Of a DNA stretch of 10,674 bases, positions 1-6,750 are shown in pieces (the stretch's first letter is position 1; each line of letters starts with the position of its first letter). Position numbers and translations under genes: made by a program. The DNA is taken from assembly GCA_002413075.1 (NCBI GenBank), contig DHWG01000123.1, forward strand, positions 1 through 10,674. The letters are read 5' to 3'. The notes under the pieces were generated by a model that saw nothing but the letters and a program-made list of their open reading frames with translations, was not told the DNA's origin and did no database searches. The DNA comes from Desulfosporosinus sp. UBA5188 (GTDB taxonomy: Bacteria; Bacillota; Desulfitobacteriia; Desulfitobacteriales; Desulfitobacteriaceae).

Positions 1-21
1 CTTGTAGAAGTGGGAGTCTAA
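1..21 (+). CDS. Possible 3' end of an upstream gene
   Basis: Frame 1 reads six codons (LVEVGV) and a TAA stop at 19-21, 13 bases before the first ATG of the next gene. The closely packed plus-strand genes that follow make it plausible that another member of the same operon ends here. Six codons are too few to identify a protein, and an open run this short is expected by chance, so this is only a hint that the operon starts outside the window. Confidence 0.2.
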   Translation, partial: LVEVGV

Positions 22-34
22 CTTAAGCAATGAA

Positions 35-874
35 ATGAGAGCACAAATTATGGAACACTATTTATTAGAGGCCTTCAAATTAAGTCTCTTAGAAATGATA
101 AGCCTTGTGGGGCTGTTAATTGTCATCGGCTTGGTTTTGGGTTTAATGGAGCGAAAAGCCAATAGCTACTTCTTCTCGGCGTTTGGTTATACAGGGATTT
201 TGGCAACAGCTTGGATCGGGACCCCCGTTCATGAAATGGGTCATGCCTTGATGTGTCTAATTTTCGGTCATAAAATAATGGACATGAGATTGTTAACCAT
301 CAATAGATCCGATGGCACCTTGGGCTATGTCACCCATTCATATAATCAAAGGAGTGTCTATCAAACGGTGGGCAATTTCTTCATAGGCGTAGCGCCAATT
401 ATCAGTGGCATTGGCGCCCTGTTTCTTAGCCTATATTATTTGTTACCGAACTCGTTCAAAGTCTTTGCAGGCTATTTGGAAGCAGGTGTGATGACGAAAT
501 CCTTGGATCTAACCTTCTTCCAAGGACTTGTCAGTGCAAGCCTCGTTTTAATCCGAAGCATCTTTACCCTGAGTAATGTATTGACCCCAAATTTCTGGAT
601 TTTTCTCCTGATTGCCATGGGCGTCTCTTCTCACATGGCGCTAAGTCGTGCCGATATCAAAGGGGCCACCCAAGGACTTGTCACGCTTTACACAGTCTTA
701 TTTAGCCTGACACTGCTGGGTAACTTCCTGCAGGTCGACGCGTACCGTTACATATCTCAAGTAGCTCTGTATAATGCCTATATACTCGCTTTTTCTGCTC
801 TGGCCTTGATCTTTTCCTTATTTACCTTGGTCTTGAGTTTCATGGTTTATCAAATCAAAGGAGTGAGTCGATGA
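35..874 (+). CDS. Multi-pass membrane protein with M50-type HEMGH zinc motif
   Basis: The 279-residue protein is largely hydrophobic, with about seven likely membrane segments (roughly residues 19-38, 52-62, 64-80, 113-136, 160-180, 185-203, 212-232 and 246-272, some short). HEMGH at 66-70 matches the HExxH zinc site of metalloproteases and lies next to a hydrophobic segment, as in intramembrane site-2 (M50-like) proteases. A later stretch, GVAPIISG at 118-125, sits where a second conserved membrane motif could be, but the classic NPDG-type third ligand is not obvious, so proteolytic activity is inference. A polar motif, SSHMALSRADIKGA at 198-211, looks conserved-like. It overlaps the next gene by 4 bases (ATGA), implying translational coupling to the flavoproteins. 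The ATG at 35 lacks a good ribosome site; the in-frame ATG at 50, preceded by GAGAG, is an alternative start. Confidence 0.72.
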   Translation: MRAQIMEHYLLEAFKLSLLEMISLVGLLIVIGLVLGLMERKANSYFFSAFGYTGILATAWIGTPVHEMGHALMCLIFGHKIMDMRLLTINRSDGTLGYVTHSYNQRSVYQTVGNFFIGVAPIISGIGALFLSLYYLLPNSFKVFAGYLEAGVMTKSLDLTFFQGLVSASLVLIRSIFTLSNVLTPNFWIFLLIAMGVSSHMALSRADIKGATQGLVTLYTVLFSLTLLGNFLQVDAYRYISQVALYNAYILAFSALALIFSLFTLVLSFMVYQIKGVSR

Positions 875-1431
875 AAGCCATAATAATTTCGGATAAGGAG
901 TATCCAACCAAAGAATATCAAGATTTAAAAGATCTCATTGAGAAATTTTTGAAATCCAAGGGATTGAAAACAGAGCTCATGGAAGTTGGATCAGATAACC
1001 TGACTTTTTGTATGGGCTGCTTTGGTTGCTGGATCAAGAAGCCTGGGGAATGCGTTATCAACGACATGATGTCTCAAATCAACCGAAGCGTTATGAACTG
1101 CGACACGGTCATTTACCTCAGTCCAATAATCTTTGGGCAATTCAGCGCAAACATCAAAAATACAATAGATAGAAGCATACCCAATATGCTTCCGTTTTTC
1201 GAGACGAGAACGGATGGTTCAACGATGCATCCTTCCCGGTATGAAACGTACCCCAAGCAGATTATCATCGGCTATGGAGAAGTGCTTTTTGAAGAGGACA
1301 AGCAGCTCTTTATTGATGTTACCAATAAGCATCGTAGAAATATTGAAGTTTTGATTTATGAGGGAATAGCTCGGAACATCCTGAATTCATTGAATAAAAT
1401 GGAGTTTGTAAGAGATAGGGGCAAATTATGA
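871..1431 (+). CDS. Flavodoxin-fold iron-sulfur flavoprotein (NADPH-dependent FMN reductase-like)
   Basis: This 186-residue protein has the size and layout of the FMN reductase/iron-sulfur flavoprotein family, cytoplasmic FMN-binding electron carriers. Cysteines at 47, 50, 53 and 61 form C-x2-C-x2-C-x7-C (CMGCFGCWIKKPGEC), matching the compact CX2CX2CX4-7C motif that binds a [4Fe-4S] cluster in methanogen and clostridial Isf proteins. The following VINDMM and the hydrophobic strand VIYLSPIIFGQFSA at 80-93 fit the flavodoxin-like fold. The usual N-terminal phosphate-binding loop (GSPRxxGNT) is replaced by SDKEYPTKEY, so FMN binding may be altered. Ribosome site AAAGGAG at 857-863 precedes the ATG, which overlaps the previous stop; its own stop overlaps the next start. 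It probably supplies electrons together with its neighbours; the substrate is unknown. Confidence 0.8.
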   Translation: MKAIIISDKEYPTKEYQDLKDLIEKFLKSKGLKTELMEVGSDNLTFCMGCFGCWIKKPGECVINDMMSQINRSVMNCDTVIYLSPIIFGQFSANIKNTIDRSIPNMLPFFETRTDGSTMHPSRYETYPKQIIIGYGEVLFEEDKQLFIDVTNKHRRNIEVLIYEGIARNILNSLNKMEFVRDRGKL

Positions 1432-2114
1432 AAAATATTGTATTCCTTAGTGCCAGCCCTAAGATCAACGAACAATCTGTATCGAAGGAATTCTTAGACA
1501 TGGCGGGAAACCGGATTGATGCAGAGACCTTTAATAAGATATTTATAGACGTCAGAAGAAGCCTTTCAAGCCATAAACTAGCCGAAAATTTTGAGACACT
1601 TGCAAAGGCCGACGTTATGATCATTTCATTTCCTCTGTACGTTTTTTGCCTGCCGGGCATTTTAATGCGGTTTCTCCAAGATTATTATAACTATTATATT
1701 GGTAGCAGTTGCGCCAATATAACGGTCAAAGTGTATGCTATTGTTAACTGCGGGTTTCCCGAGCCAGAAATAAACCTTGAGGCCGTCAGAGTGATCAAGA
1801 GCTTTACTCAACATATCCACGGTGAGTTCCGTTTCGGCGTGCTTATAGGAGCAGGCCCCATGATGATTGCCGCCAAAGAGGCACCTTTTATGAAAAAAAC
1901 TGCTCAAACACTCAGTGATGCCTTTTCATCCATTTCAGACGACATTAAGCAGGGTCATGTCACAAAGACGAATGATATTAATATTGGTGTCAATTTCCCA
2001 TTCTCAAGACGTCTCTACTTATTCTTTGGGGGTAGAGGTTGGGTCACATCTGCTCGCAAAAATGGATTGCAAAAAACGGATCTATACAAGAAGCCTTATC
2101 GGTTAAACGAATAA
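1428..2114 (+). CDS. Flavodoxin-fold NAD(P)H-dependent oxidoreductase
   Basis: The 228-residue protein begins with a beta strand and loop, IVFLSASPKINEQSVS, that resembles the FMN phosphate-binding GSPxxxxxS loop of the NADPH-dependent FMN reductase superfamily. A second family mark, MIISFPLYVFCLPGILMRFL at 64-83, matches the usual PlYxxxxPxxLKxFLD segment that lines the flavin site. Unlike the preceding gene it has no clustered cysteines, so it is probably flavin-only. A basic, aromatic C-terminal part (SRRLYLFFGGRGW, 193-205) is longer than usual and could touch a partner or the membrane. Its ATG overlaps the preceding stop by 4 bases and has AGGGG at 1417-1421. The paired arrangement suggests the two flavoproteins form a short electron relay; this is inferred. 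No terminator is visible before the convergent neighbour, whose stop lies 14 bases away. Confidence 0.78.
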   Translation: MKNIVFLSASPKINEQSVSKEFLDMAGNRIDAETFNKIFIDVRRSLSSHKLAENFETLAKADVMIISFPLYVFCLPGILMRFLQDYYNYYIGSSCANITVKVYAIVNCGFPEPEINLEAVRVIKSFTQHIHGEFRFGVLIGAGPMMIAAKEAPFMKKTAQTLSDAFSSISDDIKQGHVTKTNDINIGVNFPFSRRLYLFFGGRGWVTSARKNGLQKTDLYKKPYRLNE

Positions 2115-2128
2115 TAACAAGGAAGAAA

Positions 2129-2803
2129 TCAGAGTCCTAACGCGCCTATCATATCTTTCATTGAAGGAATAGGCGGTTTGAGTAAATTGAAATTGAACTG
2201 AATTCCTTTTTCACTGATACCCATAAACTCCATTTTAACAAGATCTATCATTGGTTTGCCCATGACGACTATTTCTAAATACTTTTGAAACTGGGGCAAA
2301 AGCTCAAGATCTATAACGATCTTTTTACGACCATCGTCAAAAGTAACTCCGGGCTGTTTTTCGAGCGTTTTATTTATAATAGTGTTACTAATTCGTTCAA
2401 GAAATAGCGTTTTAATGAGACTGATTAACACTTTATTAATCAGTCCCTTCTCGGCTTTTACAAACTCATTTCGCAGAGCTAAAACGACCCTATGGGAATC
2501 AGCCGTAAACTCAAAAGTTTCAATAGCAATATCGTAAGAAACCTCAAAAGCCAACCTTTTCACTTTACCACTTGATTGCAGGTGGATTGAATGATCAACA
2601 AATGTCATTTGCAAATCATTAATATATTCCGGAAGCTGTTCTAAGATGATAGGCTTCCATTCCTTGTTCATCAGTTCTTCTGTTAGGACAACTTCGCCAG
2701 ACATTAAGTCAATCCATTTCACATGTTGAAACAAGGTTTCCATTTCAGGACGGTATTTCTTAAATACATCTAAGGAATTCAGTAAAGTAAATGGTAAATT
2801 CAC
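2129..2803 (-). CDS. Hypothetical protein, about 224 residues
   Basis: I do not recognise the family. The reading frame can be extended to 2842, but an ideal ribosome site (GAGGAGG on the minus strand, 2810-2816) lies inside that extension, 6 bases before a GTG at 2803-2801, so the GTG is chosen as start; the product begins with Val/Met-NLPFTLLNSL. It has no signal peptide and no clear membrane segment. It alternates beta-rich stretches (SSGKVKRLAFEVSYDIAIET and similar) with a helical middle containing ISLIKTLFLERISNTIINKT, followed by DGRKKIVIDLELLPQFQKYL. This pattern resembles lipid- or membrane-surface-binding beta sandwich proteins, but that is only an impression. The gene is transcribed alone: a hairpin separates it from the gene upstream, and it converges with the flavoprotein operon. 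Confidence 0.7.
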   Translation of the reverse strand: MNLPFTLLNSLDVFKKYRPEMETLFQHVKWIDLMSGEVVLTEELMNKEWKPIILEQLPEYINDLQMTFVDHSIHLQSSGKVKRLAFEVSYDIAIETFEFTADSHRVVLALRNEFVKAEKGLINKVLISLIKTLFLERISNTIINKTLEKQPGVTFDDGRKKIVIDLELLPQFQKYLEIVVMGKPMIDLVKMEFMGISEKGIQFNFNLLKPPIPSMKDMIGALGL

Positions 2804-2809
2804 GCTAAG

Positions 2810-2816
2810 CCTCCTC
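2810..2816 (-). promoter_or_regulatory. Ribosome binding site deciding the GTG start at 2803
   Basis: On the minus strand GAGGAGG is followed by the 6-base spacer CTTAGC and then GTG. This near-perfect anti-16S match would be wasted if translation began at the upstream in-frame ATG at 2842, so it fixes the start of the hypothetical protein. Confidence 0.85.
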
Positions 2817-2912
2817 GGTATACTTATCAACAAACTTATCACCTATTTCTTAATAGTCTTATTAGATAAACTATATGACATTGTAATCACCGAATTGATT
2901 TTATGTGCAGAG

Positions 2913-2949
2913 AAACTCCCTTAAAGCAGCACCTGCTTTAAGGGAGTTT
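2913..2949 (-). terminator. Perfect 17-bp hairpin terminator
   Basis: Positions 2913-2929 and 2933-2949 are exact inverted repeats of 17 bases around a 3-base loop, with A/T-rich ends. It lies about 50 bases past the stop of the Cache-HAMP regulator, so on the minus strand it would end that operon before the next minus-strand gene. The T-run on the minus strand is short (TTTCTCT); on the plus strand it is TTTTATAATT, so it may also stop plus-strand read-through. Confidence 0.85.
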
Positions 2950-2999
2950 TATAATTAAGCCCATAGGAAGAGAAATAATTCAATATAATATGGCTATAA

Positions 3000-4607
3000 T
3001 CAGCGGCCATACTGGTCTAATTTCCTGTAAAGGTTACGGACGCTGATTCCGAGCATTTTAGCGGCTTGAGCCCGGTTTCCATTGGCTGTTTTTAGAGTCT
3101 CTAAAATGTAATCTCTTTCTATATCTTCAAGCGTTGGATATCCATTGATGGAACCTGTTTGATGATAAAGGGGAATCCCATCATCGATTAGCTTTTGCTC
3201 CAAATGGGAATTTGGCCAGAGATCCACCGGGAAAATAACCTGACCGTTAGCCAGGGTAACGCCTCTCTGAATCAAATGGGCCAATTCCCTAACGTTGCCA
3301 GGGAAGTCGTAATTTAGAAGAAGTTTCTGCGTTTCCGGAGAGAGACTATACAAATATCGCTCAGGACCCGGTGAACGAAATTTTTGGAGATAAAAATCGA
3401 CTAGCGGGAAAATATCCTCTCTGCGTTCGCGTAAAGGAGGTACCTCAAGAATTAACCCGTTGAGACGGTAATATAAGTCCTGTCTGAACCGACCCTCTTT
3501 GACTTCAGCGAGGAGATCCCGGTTGGTTGCCGTCAGTAGTTGATTGAATGACTGAACCAGACGTCCGATTTCATCTTGGGACTGTTTTGGAATCTCTGAT
3601 TTCAGATCCCCCGTTAAAATAATTCGTCGGACCTCCCCTTCGAGCTTCTCAATAGGACGCGTCAGCTTTAAGCCAAACATAATACTGATCAAGGTCACCA
3701 AGGCAATGGCAACCAGTAAGATCCCCAGTAGTTTACGGGAAAATTCATAGATGGGTTGATAAGCCTCACGAATTGGCTGTTCTATAAAAACACCCCAACT
3801 GAGATTTTCTACAGGAGCAAATAAACCGATGACCTGTAGACCGTCAGGATTCGTATAGTCTATACCTTGTGGTGACGGACGCTGGCCCGCCAAAAACGCT
3901 TGGACGTCAGGGTTCTGACGCACATTTTCTTGACGTAAAACATGACTAAAATCGGTATGTCCAATCAATTCCCCTTGCTCATCTGTCAAGTAAATATACC
4001 CGGCTTGCCCAATACGCAAATTGGTAATCTTCGTAACCATCCCTTTAAGATCTGTTTTCGCTTGTAAATACCCTATATTCTTGCGAGTCAGGGGATCCTG
4101 AATTCCCACCGTCAGATAAAATTGCGGACGCCCGTCATTTGAGAAAAAAACAGGGCTAACTGAGAAGGATGCGTCTTCTGTCAAATCGCGATGTTTGAGT
4201 TGAAAGTCTGATTTTTGCGGCAGAATTACATTACGCCGATCTATCTGCCCTATAACATTAAAATTGCTATCAGCTACCTCAATAGCTTCGAAATACGATT
4301 CCTGCCGTAAAAGTTTTGCCAAAATCATCTCCCGTGCTATTTGATCTTGTCCAACTAGCGTAGAAGCATTCGTATAAGTCACGATACTCAGGCTTTCCGC
4401 TTTCTTCACGACAAATTCGCTAATCTGTTCCGCCAGTCCCGTTGCTCGTTCGAAGTTCTGCTGTTGAATGCGTTCTTGTAAATATAGCCGCGTTGCATTG
4501 AAATTCGCCAACCCCAGGAAAAGCAAAGGAAAAATAGACATAGCAATGCCAAAAATGAGAACCCGACCTTTAATACGCATCAACCACGGAAATGATGCCT
4601 GTTCCAC
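3000..4607 (-). CDS. Cache-HAMP transmembrane regulator with a gutted sigma-54 activator domain and Fis-type HTH
   Basis: Domain order in the 535 residues is: membrane segment 15-36; extracellular double-Cache-like sensor about 37-285; membrane segment 292-313; HAMP 314-358; then, without a linker, the C-terminal part of a sigma-54 activator AAA+ domain from TATNRDLL at 359 through DLYYRL, PPLRERREDI and YDFPGNVREL (434-442); and a Fis-type helix-turn-helix at 492-533. The first half of the AAA+ domain is missing: there is no Walker A (GESGTGKE type), no Walker B and no GAFTGA sigma-54 contact loop. Such a protein should sense a ligand outside the cell and bind DNA but not hydrolyse ATP or open sigma-54 promoters. 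The frame is intact across the joint. The GTG start at 4607 is supported by GGAGG at 4616-4620. It lies 19 bases after the solute-binding protein gene, a likely sensing partner. Confidence 0.85.
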   Translation of the reverse strand: MEQASFPWLMRIKGRVLIFGIAMSIFPLLFLGLANFNATRLYLQERIQQQNFERATGLAEQISEFVVKKAESLSIVTYTNASTLVGQDQIAREMILAKLLRQESYFEAIEVADSNFNVIGQIDRRNVILPQKSDFQLKHRDLTEDASFSVSPVFFSNDGRPQFYLTVGIQDPLTRKNIGYLQAKTDLKGMVTKITNLRIGQAGYIYLTDEQGELIGHTDFSHVLRQENVRQNPDVQAFLAGQRPSPQGIDYTNPDGLQVIGLFAPVENLSWGVFIEQPIREAYQPIYEFSRKLLGILLVAIALVTLISIMFGLKLTRPIEKLEGEVRRIILTGDLKSEIPKQSQDEIGRLVQSFNQLLTATNRDLLAEVKEGRFRQDLYYRLNGLILEVPPLRERREDIFPLVDFYLQKFRSPGPERYLYSLSPETQKLLLNYDFPGNVRELAHLIQRGVTLANGQVIFPVDLWPNSHLEQKLIDDGIPLYHQTGSINGYPTLEDIERDYILETLKTANGNRAQAAKMLGISVRNLYRKLDQYGR

Positions 4608-4626
4608 AAATGCTCCCTCCCTATGG

Positions 4627-5601
4627 TTAAATCACTTGGTCTGCGAAGCTTAAGACATTCGGTGTAAGGTGAACCCCTAATTGTTGAGCAGTACGGAGAT
4701 TAACAGAGAAAACCAGCTCTTCCGGCGTTTCTATCGGAAGGTCTTTTGGCCTTTGCCCTCGTATGATCTTATGAACTAGCTGAGCAGTCTGAGCTCCTTG
4801 AGCTTTGTAAGACGTTCCATAAGAAGCCAAACAGCCCTCCTCCGTATCACTTGGATAGACGCCAAAAACGGGAAGCTTATTCTGTATAGCCAGTTCAACC
4901 ACTTGTTTGGTGCTTGTTTCGAGAAAAAAAACCGGCATAAGGATGACCCCTTCAATTTTATCTTTGCTCATCTGGTGAAAAGCCTTAGCAACCTCGTCAT
5001 GGGTCGAAACAGTATACATACCAAGTGTTAATGAAAGTTCTTTTGCTGTTTCTTGTATGTTAAATTGAGTTTGCTGAAAGTAGGGAACACGCGTATCTCC
5101 TAACACCGCAACATGCCGAATCTCCGGCAGCAAACGATGAAGAAGCTCAAGTCGTTTCGGTGTCAATTCTAGATGATAATTATTCAATCCCGTCAGACTT
5201 CCTTCGGGATGAAACGGGTCAGACACTAATCCGATGCTCATCGGAGAAAGAGTACCCATAAATACTACCGGGATTGGATTTTCCATGGTTGCGGTCAGCT
5301 CTTTGAGGGTTTGAGCCTCAATCCCACCTGCTGCCACCAAAACATCCGGTCTGTCAGTGATTAAACGCTTGGCAATGGTTGATAGCTCCGAAATTTGGTT
5401 TTGACCGTTCAATACTTGATAGGTAATATTGTGTCCTTCATTATATCCCAGGCGTTCTAGTCCCTCTTTCAAGCCCTCAATTTTGGCGAGACGGTTGTCA
5501 TTGACTAATAGTATACCAATCTTAGCCACCGATTGCTTTTCTGCAGGAACGCTGACTAAAAAAGCCCAAAGCGATGACTCCACCGCTACTGATAATCTCA
5601 A
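4627..5601 (-). CDS. ABC-type solute-binding protein (ABC_sub_bind/TrpX-like), 5' end apparently lost
   Basis: From AKIGILLVND onward (about residue 26) the product follows the ABC_sub_bind family, periplasmic-binding-protein-fold receptors often linked to aromatic amino acids or other small hydrophobic ligands: GLKEGLERLGY, DVLVAAGGIEAQT, PIPVVFMGTLSPMSIGLV, LGDTRVPYFQQTQ and the closing PEELVFSVNLRTAQQLG. The family normally carries a lipoprotein or Sec signal. Here the first about 18 codons coincide, in another frame, with the end of nrfD; the farthest start is a TTG at 5601 with no ribosome site, and no better start follows. I read this as a gene whose signal peptide and start were removed by a deletion joining it to nrfD. 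It may be untranslated or poorly translated and not exported. No permease or ATPase gene is nearby, so in its intact form it probably served the adjacent Cache-HAMP sensor. Confidence 0.75.
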   Translation of the reverse strand: MRLSVAVESSLWAFLVSVPAEKQSVAKIGILLVNDNRLAKIEGLKEGLERLGYNEGHNITYQVLNGQNQISELSTIAKRLITDRPDVLVAAGGIEAQTLKELTATMENPIPVVFMGTLSPMSIGLVSDPFHPEGSLTGLNNYHLELTPKRLELLHRLLPEIRHVAVLGDTRVPYFQQTQFNIQETAKELSLTLGMYTVSTHDEVAKAFHQMSKDKIEGVILMPVFFLETSTKQVVELAIQNKLPVFGVYPSDTEEGCLASYGTSYKAQGAQTAQLVHKIIRGQRPKDLPIETPEELVFSVNLRTAQQLGVHLTPNVLSFADQVI

Positions 5602-6733
5602 TCAAGGTTGGGTAATAATATCCTTCAGGCAACCCAGTCATTACCGGTACAATCAAAGCCGGGAGGACAATATTAAACCGCACCCCAAGAATACCGATCG
5701 CCACCATGATTGCCGCTGCGGTCAGGGCCTTGACGGACTCTTTCGTTCTCTTGGAAAAAATTAAATAGAGAGGGACAACGACACCAATAACCATTTGCAC
5801 CGCCCAAAACGACCAGGAAAAATCGCTCATGATCATCGTTTTTAAAGTTGCTAATTCTTCATGCTCTAAGCCATAAGCTCCAATGAAAAATTCATAGAAC
5901 TCTAAACCAACGTCGATCAGCAAAAAGAAAGACAGTAATCCGGCAAGGCCTTTAACCATAGCCTGATCAATCGAATTTCCTGAAACTTTATTCCTGATGA
6001 CATAAAATGCGATCAAAAGTGCCGTACCCGAGACAAGCGCAGAGACTACAAAGATAACCGGGAATAACGCCGAATTTAAGAAGGGACGAGCCTTAACAAC
6101 CGCAAAAAGCGCACCGGTTCCTCCATGAACCCCTAAGATCGCAATCGGAATCCCCATTGTCCCTAAAACTTTCAGCATCTTATGATCATGGCGTTTTGAT
6201 GCTTCCGAGGTATCTTTGCTGCCGAAGGAAAGGAATTTGGCAATTTTACCTTTTCTATTATTTACGACCGATGTTTTAATCAAATCGATACGCCTAGCAA
6301 AATAGAGTTCCGAAAGCAAAAGCGCAACATAAAGCACGTAGAAACGAACTTCATAAGCCAGAACACTTGTCCAGTTCATATACCAAAGTGCATGCCAGAA
6401 CCGCTCCATATGACCCAAATCAAGTAAAATAAAAACCATAGCCAGCACCATACTTAATATAGCAACCAGAAGAGCATCTTTTCCGATTTTCTCATATTGT
6501 TCCATACCAAACACATAAATCAAGGTTGAAAGTAGAAAAGCCCCAGCACTCATGCCAACAAAATAAATATAGAAAGCAACCCAAGTACCCCAAGGGGTAG
6601 TACTGGTAATATTTGTCACGATGATGCCTTCTTTTGCTCTAATAAATACAGCAACTGTGCCTGCAACCATCAGTAAAATCAAGAAGGCATACCATAAGAT
6701 TGAGCGCCTGTTATTGTGACTATATTCAGCCAT
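5522..6733 (-). CDS. nrfD: NrfD/PsrC-family membrane subunit, 3' end altered
   Basis: About 403 residues with roughly ten hydrophobic segments. It fits the NrfD/PsrC family of quinone-interacting membrane subunits that pass electrons between the quinone pool and a partner four-cluster ferredoxin. Recognisable parts are TPWGTWVAFYIYFVGMSAGA (46-65), DLGHMERFWHALWYMNW (105-121), GIPIAILGVHGGTGALFAVV (194-213) and the C-terminal YYYPTLIEI (372-380). After GFF at 390-392 the last membrane helix breaks off and the final residues (SQRSCRKAIGG) are an out-of-frame reading of the solute-binding protein gene. The true C-terminus is therefore probably lost. ATG at 6733 is preferred over the upstream GTG at 6742 because AGAAGGTGA lies 5 bases before it. 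It follows the ferredoxin stop by 17 bases. Confidence 0.85.
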   Translation of the reverse strand: MAEYSHNNRRSILWYAFLILLMVAGTVAVFIRAKEGIIVTNITSTTPWGTWVAFYIYFVGMSAGAFLLSTLIYVFGMEQYEKIGKDALLVAILSMVLAMVFILLDLGHMERFWHALWYMNWTSVLAYEVRFYVLYVALLLSELYFARRIDLIKTSVVNNRKGKIAKFLSFGSKDTSEASKRHDHKMLKVLGTMGIPIAILGVHGGTGALFAVVKARPFLNSALFPVIFVVSALVSGTALLIAFYVIRNKVSGNSIDQAMVKGLAGLLSFFLLIDVGLEFYEFFIGAYGLEHEELATLKTMIMSDFSWSFWAVQMVIGVVVPLYLIFSKRTKESVKALTAAAIMVAIGILGVRFNIVLPALIVPVMTGLPEGYYYPTLIEIISSGGVIALGFFSQRSCRKAIGG

Positions 6734-6738
6734 GTTAT

Positions 6739-6747
6739 TCACCTTCT
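6739..6747 (-). promoter_or_regulatory. Ribosome binding site deciding the nrfD ATG at 6733
   Basis: On the minus strand AGAAGGTGA is followed by ATAAC and ATG. The match to the 3' end of 16S rRNA runs through the in-frame GTG at 6742, making that earlier codon part of the ribosome site rather than the start. Confidence 0.7.
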
Positions 6748-6750
6748 TTC

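Noticed and set aside
1319..1660. Minus-strand open frame of 113 codons across the two flavoprotein genes
   Set aside because: It overlaps the coupled junction of two clearly coding plus-strand genes and has no family features.
2804..2842. Upstream ATG start for the hypothetical protein
   Set aside because: The ideal AGGAGG ribosome site lies inside this extension, immediately ahead of the GTG at 2803.
2913..2949. Hairpin considered as part of a mobile element end or operator
   Set aside because: No transposase, target duplication or second copy in the window; position and structure fit a terminator.
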